This document shows positions 5,748 to 9,935 of a stretch of DNA of 9,935 nt, in pieces. The DNA comes from an uncultured Corynebacterium sp. (lineage in GTDB: Bacteria; Actinomycetota; Actinomycetes; Mycobacteriales; Mycobacteriaceae), in assembly GCF_943914015.1 (NCBI RefSeq), contig NZ_CALUAK010000097.1, positions 1-9,935 of the forward strand, given 5' to 3'. Each line of letters begins with the position of its first letter. Within the stretch, counting starts at the first letter, position 1. A program made the translations under genes and the position numbers. The notes beneath the pieces were generated by a model, which was given only the letters and a program-made list of their open reading frames with translations, was not told where the DNA came from and did not search any database.

Positions 5748-6482
5748 ATGCATAACAAGTGGTATTCGCTTTTCAAGTCCGTTCTTGGTCCGTTTTTGTA
5801 CGTGTACAACCGGCCAAAGATCTACCACGCGGAGCGAATTCCCACCTCGGGGCCGGCAATCCTGGCCTCCTCTCATCAGTCGGTCGTCGATTCGTTTTTC
5901 CTCCCGCTGCTGTGCCCGAGGCAGATTACGTTCCTCGCTAAGAAGGAATACTTCGTGGGGGAGGGGATCGTCGGCAAGATCCAGAAGTGGTTTTTTACTT
6001 CTGTCGGCCAGATCCCTGTAGATCGCAATTCTTCCGCCGCCACGGACGCAGCTGTCGAGGCTGCTCGTGGTGTGTTAGCTAAGGGGGACTTGTTCGGAAT
6101 TTATCCGGAGGGCACCCGTAGCCCAGACGGCCGCGTGTACAAGGGCAAGCGTGGCGTTGCCAAGATTGCGTTTGAGACCGGTGAGAAGATTATCCCCATC
6201 GCCATGCGTGGTTCCGGTAGGGCGAACCCCATCGGTTCCTGGTTCCTTCGTCCGACGAAGGTGGAGATCGTTGTCTGTGAGCCTATCGACGCCGATGCGT
6301 TTGCCTCCGCCAAGGGGCTTGCCCCGGGGAGCTACGAGGCTCAGCGTGCGGTTGTCGATCACATCATGCATGTTCTCGCTGAGGCAGTGGGCACTGACTA
6401 CGTCGATGTGTACGCAGCAGATGTCAAGAAGGCGCTCGCTGCGGGCGAAGGCTACCCCGAGGGTGCCGAGCCCCGTTCCTAG
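5748..6482 (+). CDS. PlsC-type 1-acyl-sn-glycerol-3-phosphate acyltransferase family protein
   Basis: This 244-residue membrane-associated lysophospholipid acyltransferase probably forms phosphatidic acid from lysophosphatidate, feeding phospholipid and hence phosphatidylinositol and PIM synthesis. Motif I is HQSVVD (His43-X4-Asp48), a conserved FLAKKE (62-67) follows, and motif III is YPEGTRSPDG (119-128; Glu121, Gly122). A later block, IIPIAMRG (148-155), is motif IV-like. The amphipathic N-terminus (LFKSVLGPFLYVYNRP) may anchor it to the membrane. The spacing to glk (35 bp) is short, so it may be partly co-transcribed. The position matches C. glutamicum cg2398 and M. tuberculosis Rv2182c. 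The acyl acceptor is not certain: the family includes acyltransferases acting on other lysolipids, and several PlsC paralogues usually coexist. Confidence 0.87.
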   Translation: MHNKWYSLFKSVLGPFLYVYNRPKIYHAERIPTSGPAILASSHQSVVDSFFLPLLCPRQITFLAKKEYFVGEGIVGKIQKWFFTSVGQIPVDRNSSAATDAAVEAARGVLAKGDLFGIYPEGTRSPDGRVYKGKRGVAKIAFETGEKIIPIAMRGSGRANPIGSWFLRPTKVEIVVCEPIDADAFASAKGLAPGSYEAQRAVVDHIMHVLAEAVGTDYVDVYAADVKKALAAGEGYPEGAEPRS

Positions 6483-6508
6483 GGCTTCCGCGACACCGCC
6501 ACGCAGTA

Positions 6509-6562
6509 CCCCCGATTTCCGTGTGTTGTAACTCACATATCGCGCATGTGGGAAATCGGGGG
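6509..6562. repeat. 12-bp perfect inverted repeat in the 176-bp gap before RNase AS
   Basis: CCCCCGATTTCC (6509-6520) and GGAAATCGGGGG (6551-6562) are exact reverse complements separated by 30 bp. Inside, CACAT (6534-6538) and ATGTG (6546-6550) can form a second hairpin stacked under the outer arms. No T-tract follows on the plus strand and none precedes on the minus strand, so it is not a standard terminator. It begins 27 bp after the acyltransferase stop and may act as a 3'-end stem, a rho-type terminator or a protein site. A smaller stem, GGTTTT/AAAACC, lies at 6603-6620. I see no gene in 6483-6658. Confidence 0.65.
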
Positions 6563-6658
6563 ATTACATTGGGGGATGGAATGTATACCTAGGCCACCTA
6601 AGGGTTTTCCTGATAAAACCTGTGGGTGTTGCCGTTGCAGAATGTGGAAAAATCCTGC

Positions 6659-7165
6659 GTGCGCTATTTTTATGACACCGAATTTATAGAAGATGGCTCG
6701 ACCATCGACTTGATCTCTATTGGCATTGTTGCCGAGGACGGGCGCGAGTACTACGCCGTGTCCACAGAGTTTGATGCAAGTCGTGCTGGCCACTTCGTGC
6801 GTGCGCAGGTTCTGCCTAAGCTACCGCCACGGGACGATGCTGCGTGGAAGTCTCTATCGCAGATTACCGACGAGGTCTACCGCTTCGTTCACACCGACGG
6901 CGCCCGGCCACAAATGTGGGCATGGGTGGGCGATTATGACCACATCGTCCTGGCGCAGTTGTTCGGTGAGATGAAGGATCTCCCGGGGGATATGCCCAGG
7001 TTTACCTATGAACTTAAGCAGTATTGGGAAATGGCGGGCCGGCCTCGGCTGCCAGAGGTTCCTGAGGGCAATCACGATGCGTTGGTGGACGCGCGTCATA
7101 ATCTGGCTAAATTCAATGCCTGTATGGCTGTGTTGCCTCTTTCCGTCCGAAACTCCGCAGTGTAG
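6659..7165 (+). CDS. Polyadenylate-specific 3'-exoribonuclease AS (RNase AS)
   Basis: This 168-residue DEDDh exoribonuclease closely resembles M. tuberculosis Rv2179c, which degrades RNA 3'-to-5' with a preference for adenylate-rich tails. The GTG start at 6659 is chosen because it gives the family N-terminus MRYFYDTEF and has TGGAAA 8 nt upstream (6645-6650). Longer GTG starts at 6626 or 6644 would add residues absent from relatives. Metal-binding acidic residues are Asp6 and Glu8 (YDTEF), Asp94 (in WAWVGDYDH) and Asp144, with the general-base His139 in HDALVDAR. The length is typical. It stands alone between two gaps and has no obvious functional link to its neighbours. The same neighbourhood with aroG directly downstream is found in mycobacteria. 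Confidence 0.9.
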   Translation: MRYFYDTEFIEDGSTIDLISIGIVAEDGREYYAVSTEFDASRAGHFVRAQVLPKLPPRDDAAWKSLSQITDEVYRFVHTDGARPQMWAWVGDYDHIVLAQLFGEMKDLPGDMPRFTYELKQYWEMAGRPRLPEVPEGNHDALVDARHNLAKFNACMAVLPLSVRNSAV

Positions 7166-7239
7166 TCCGCCTGTGTTCGACTGAGTCCACTGTTTGAGAT
7201 AAATAGGGGGCGGAAGTGGTAGTAATTCTTCGGACGTGC

Positions 7240-7246
7240 TAAGAAT
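7240..7246 (+). promoter_or_regulatory. Candidate -10 for leaderless transcription of the DAHP synthase gene
   Basis: TAAGAAT ends 6 bp before the ATG at 7253, and no Shine-Dalgarno-like purine run lies at the normal spacing. This fits a leaderless mRNA starting at the A of the ATG. The 87-bp gap (7166-7252) contains no clear terminator. An alternative -10, TAAATA, lies near 7199-7205. Confidence 0.35.
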
Positions 7247-7252
7247 TAATGA

Positions 7253-8650
7253 ATGAGTTGGACTGTAGACCTCCCAGTAGATGAGTTGCCAGATCTTCCC
7301 CCGTTGCCGGAGGGCCTGAGGGAGCAGTTTGAGGATGTCATCTCGCGTCCTGCAAAGCAGCAACCGACCTGGGATAGTCGTGATGCCTCAAATGTGAGGA
7401 AAATTCTGGAGTCGGTGCCGCCGGTTGTCGTGGCACCGGAGATTCGTGAGCTCAAGAAGCAGCTGCGGGATGTGGCGCTGGGGCGCGCTTTCCTCCTGCA
7501 GGGTGGTGACTGTGCGGAGACGTTCGAGACAAACACGGAGCCGCATATCAAGGCGAATATCAAGACCCTTCTTCAGATGGCCGTGGTGCTCACCTATGGT
7601 GCCTCCACGCCCGTGGTGAAGATGGGCCGCATCGCCGGCCAGTACGCCAAGCCCCGTTCCCAGGACCTGGATGCGAACGGTTTGCCCAATTACCGTGGCG
7701 ATATTGTCAACGGCATTGAGGCCACTCCGGAAGCCCGTAAGCATGATCCTGCCCGCATGATCCGTGCGTACGCGAACGCATCGGCGGCGATGAACCTCAT
7801 TCGCGCCCTCACGCACTCGGGTACGGCGGATCTGCACCGCCTGCATGAGTGGAACCGGGAGTTTGTGCAGAATTCTCCGGCAGGTGCCCGCTACGAGGCA
7901 CTGGCGATGGAGATTGAGCACGGCCTGAACTTCATGGACGCGTGTGGTGTCTCTGATTCCACGCTGAACGCAGCTGATATCTTCTGCTCCCACGAGGGAC
8001 TGCTGGTGGATTACGAGCGCGCCATGCTCCGTCTCAGCACGAATCCGGATACCGGCGAGCTGGAGCTGTTTGATCTTTCCGCCCACCAGCTGTGGGTGGG
8101 GGAGCGCACGCGTGGCCTGGAGGATTTCCACGTTGCGTTCGCTCGTCTCATCGCCAACCCCGTGGGCATCAAGATTGGCCCCGGCTGCACGCCGGAGGAA
8201 GCTGTTGCGTACGCGGAGCGGTTGGATCCGAACTTCGAACCGGGCCACCTCACCATGGTTGCTCGGATGGGCTATGAGAACGTCCGCACGGCGTTGCCGC
8301 CCATCGTCAAGGCTGTGGAGGAAAGTGGCCACAAGGTGATCTGGCAGTCCGATCCGATGCATGGCAACACGTTCACGTCCTCGAACGGCTACAAGACGCG
8401 CCACTTTGACAAGGTCATCGATGAGGTTCAGGGCTTCTTCGAGGTGCACCGCACGCTCGGTACGCACCCGGGTGGTATTCACATCGAGCTGACGGGTGAG
8501 GACGTCACCGAATGCCTCGGCGGTGCCGAGGACATCACGGATGTGGATCTCCCCGGTCGCTACGAGTCGGCCTGCGATCCGCGCCTCAACACGCAGCAGT
8601 CGCTTGAGCTTGCCTTCCTCGTTGCGGAGATGCTCCGCAACCACACGTAG
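7253..8650 (+). CDS. aroG: Class II 3-deoxy-D-arabino-heptulosonate 7-phosphate (DAHP) synthase
   Basis: This 465-residue cytoplasmic enzyme condenses phosphoenolpyruvate with erythrose 4-phosphate in the first step of the shikimate pathway to aromatic amino acids and menaquinone. It is the plant-like class II type found in actinobacteria. Metal ligands sit one residue from the M. tuberculosis numbering: Cys87 (GGDCAE), His370 (DPMHGN), Glu412 (HIELTGE) and Asp442 (ACDPRLN). The substrate-binding blocks MGRIAGQYAKPRS (124-136), GLPNYRGD (143-150), GERTRG (283-288) and KIGPG (307-311) are intact, so the enzyme should be active. The extra N-terminal segment of about 60 residues typical of the mycobacterial enzyme, which takes part in aromatic amino acid inhibition and in partnership with chorismate mutase, is present. 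The gene converges on a kinase gene with 7 bp between stop codons. Naming of paralogues (aroF, aroG, aroII) varies in the genus. Confidence 0.95.
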   Translation: MSWTVDLPVDELPDLPPLPEGLREQFEDVISRPAKQQPTWDSRDASNVRKILESVPPVVVAPEIRELKKQLRDVALGRAFLLQGGDCAETFETNTEPHIKANIKTLLQMAVVLTYGASTPVVKMGRIAGQYAKPRSQDLDANGLPNYRGDIVNGIEATPEARKHDPARMIRAYANASAAMNLIRALTHSGTADLHRLHEWNREFVQNSPAGARYEALAMEIEHGLNFMDACGVSDSTLNAADIFCSHEGLLVDYERAMLRLSTNPDTGELELFDLSAHQLWVGERTRGLEDFHVAFARLIANPVGIKIGPGCTPEEAVAYAERLDPNFEPGHLTMVARMGYENVRTALPPIVKAVEESGHKVIWQSDPMHGNTFTSSNGYKTRHFDKVIDEVQGFFEVHRTLGTHPGGIHIELTGEDVTECLGGAEDITDVDLPGRYESACDPRLNTQQSLELAFLVAEMLRNHT

Positions 8651-8657
8651 GGGCTGG

Positions 8658-9935
8658 TTACCTCAGCCACACACGGAGGGTATCTTGCTTGTCGACGCTT
8701 GTCCTCGCCGTTGGGCTCTGCCGGTAGGCCTTCCCATCGGAGGTCCCATACAGCCTGGCCGATAGGCCAAGCGAGCGCAGTTCTTTATCAATTTCGTCCC
8801 GGGTCATCCCAGTGAGATCCGGGACGATTACTTTATCTGACACCACAAGATCCACCTTGTTGTCCTGTGGCTCGACGAGGGTGCCGGGCTTTGGGTATAC
8901 CTCGGAGACCATACCGGAATTGGAATCGGCGGTGCCCTCAAAACCGGCTTCCTTCAGCGTTGCCAGTGCCTCGGAGACGGTCTTGCCCGAGACATCGGGA
9001 ACAGTTAGCGCGTTGGACACGACGAGGTCGACAGACGAGCCGGACCCGATGGTTTCGCTCGCTTTTGGGGAGGAGGCGATGACGGAGCCTCCCGGTATCT
9101 TGGAGGAGAATTCCTTCGTCGTCTCTCCGAGATCCAGCCCGGCCTGCTTCAGCGCATCGATAGCATCTTCCAGCTTCTTGCCCACAATGTCGGGGATGGT
9201 GACGGGCTTTTTCCCCTTGGACAGGTGAACCGTCACGCTGGAGCCGACGGATACCTCTTCACCAGGTGCAGGGGAGCTCGTTGCCACAAGCCCCTCGGCG
9301 ACGGAATCCGAGTAGACGGTGTCGCCCAGGACGGGGGTGAGCGTGCGGTCTTTCAGCGCAGCCTCAAATTCCCCTGCACTTCCTGAGGCAGGAATGGCCG
9401 GAACTGTGGGTTTGCCGAGCGATATGAAAAGCGCGACGGAGCGCCCACGTACCTGGCGTTCGCCGGTCTTAGGATCAGTCCCCGTCGCCTGGCCTTTTGG
9501 GATGTCGTTGTCGTACACCTCAACCACTGCCGGCTTAAAGCCAGCGTTTTCGATCTGTGCGGAGGCAGCCTCCTGGCTCAGCCCTGTGATCTCCGGTAGC
9601 TCTCCGTAGCGACCGGAGCCAAACCACCAGCCACCCACGCCGACGGCTGCGGCGATGAGGGCAACGACGACGAACCAGGCGATGAATTTCCCCACGGAAC
9701 GGTTGGAGACCTTCTCCGGAGGTTCGGTCACCTCCGGCTCATATGTCGGCTCAGGTGCAGGCTGACGCGGTTGTACGTACTGCGCGAGCTCGCTGGCACC
9801 GCCACTAGCCGGTAAGACTGCCGTTTCCGGATTGGGCGCCGACGGGGCAGCAGCAGGCAAAACGGCCGTTTCGCTGCCCGTGCGGGTAAGCACGTCGGTG
9901 GCCGCGGTGAGATTTGATCCTGCGCGCCGGGCCGC
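8658..9935 (-). CDS. pknL: PASTA-domain Ser/Thr protein kinase, C-terminal part, probably PknL (5' end outside window)
   Basis: The reading frame runs from the window edge, open at 9935, to a TAA at 8660-8658, giving 425 visible residues. An internal GTG at 9893 looks like a start, but the frame continues upstream (ending in ARRAGSNLTAATD before it), so this is the tail of a longer protein. Visible parts in order are a Pro/Ala-rich juxtamembrane linker (about 1-80) with ETAVLPA twice, a basic stop-transfer flank, one membrane helix (about 84-105, ending GVGGWWF), and then five tandem extracellular PASTA repeats. PASTA onsets can be seen at PEITGLS, VPAIPASG (diverged), IPDIVGKK, VPDVSGKT and VPDLTGMT. 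Such ectodomains bind peptidoglycan fragments and control kinase activity. The kinase domain itself is not in the window, so the kinase assignment rests on architecture and on pknL lying beside aroG in related genomes. Confidence 0.85.
   Translation of the reverse strand, partial: AARRAGSNLTAATDVLTRTGSETAVLPAAAPSAPNPETAVLPASGGASELAQYVQPRQPAPEPTYEPEVTEPPEKVSNRSVGKFIAWFVVVALIAAAVGVGGWWFGSGRYGELPEITGLSQEAASAQIENAGFKPAVVEVYDNDIPKGQATGTDPKTGERQVRGRSVALFISLGKPTVPAIPASGSAGEFEAALKDRTLTPVLGDTVYSDSVAEGLVATSSPAPGEEVSVGSSVTVHLSKGKKPVTIPDIVGKKLEDAIDALKQAGLDLGETTKEFSSKIPGGSVIASSPKASETIGSGSSVDLVVSNALTVPDVSGKTVSEALATLKEAGFEGTADSNSGMVSEVYPKPGTLVEPQDNKVDLVVSDKVIVPDLTGMTRDEIDKELRSLGLSARLYGTSDGKAYRQSPTARTSVDKQDTLRVWLR

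Noticed and set aside
7388..8644. Long minus-strand open frame (418 codons) opposite the DAHP synthase gene
   Set aside because: It is the antisense shadow of a clearly conserved enzyme gene of biased codon use; the translation is rich in Arg/His/Val with no recognisable domain.
9891..9893. GTG as the true start of the PASTA protein
   Set aside because: The frame stays open to the window edge with linker-like sequence upstream, and the product would start inside a linker without a kinase domain.
1..9935. Mobile elements, CRISPR arrays, toxin-antitoxin or phage genes
   Set aside because: No transposase, integrase, direct-repeat array or small gene pair was seen; all genes are conserved core genes in a known order.

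Overview
This window is a piece of an actinobacterial chromosome, almost certainly from the genus Corynebacterium; I cannot name the species. Every gene product resembles a Corynebacterium or Mycobacterium family. From memory, the gene order qcrB - NlpC/P60 - NlpC/P60 - pimB' - ROK glucokinase - plsC-like - RNase AS - class II DAHP synthase - (opposite strand) PASTA kinase follows the cg2403-to-cg2388 neighbourhood of C. glutamicum. It also loosely parallels the qcrB, Rv2190c, pimB', Rv2182c, Rv2179c, aroG, pknL series of M. tuberculosis. Moderately high GC, GTG starts and possible leaderless genes fit that group.

Layout. Positions 1-949 hold the 3' part of qcrB (cytochrome b subunit of the bcc-aa3 supercomplex), closed by a strong hairpin. 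A 644-bp non-coding stretch (950-1593) follows. It carries two candidate promoters, two GTAAC-type direct repeats resembling MtrA boxes, and structured leader RNA, and it precedes a secreted NlpC/P60 peptidase (1594-2217) that ends at a textbook terminator. A second secreted NlpC/P60 peptidase with a coiled-coil domain (2508-3614) abuts the mannosyltransferase gene pimB' (3618-4700). Then come a ROK glucokinase (4750-5712), a PlsC-type acyltransferase (5748-6482), a 176-bp gap with a 12-bp perfect inverted repeat, RNase AS (6659-7165) and class II DAHP synthase (7253-8650). On the minus strand, converging on the last gene with 7 bp between them, lies the C-terminal part of a PASTA-domain Ser/Thr kinase, probably PknL (8658-9935, cut by the window edge).

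Biology. This is core envelope and central metabolism, not an accessory island. The parts are respiration (qcrB), peptidoglycan hydrolysis (two NlpC/P60 proteins), phosphatidylinositol mannoside synthesis (pimB'), phospholipid acylation (plsC-like), sugar phosphorylation (glk), RNA turnover (RNase AS), entry to the shikimate pathway (DAHP synthase) and a muropeptide-sensing kinase.

I found no mobile element, CRISPR array, tRNA or rRNA. The least explained and most interesting DNA is the long regulatory and leader region before the first NlpC/P60 gene: MtrA-like repeats placed at both candidate promoters, a switch-like pair of alternative stems, and three consecutive hairpins punctuated by an exact 8-nt repeat. 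Next is the large dyad between the plsC-like gene and RNase AS.
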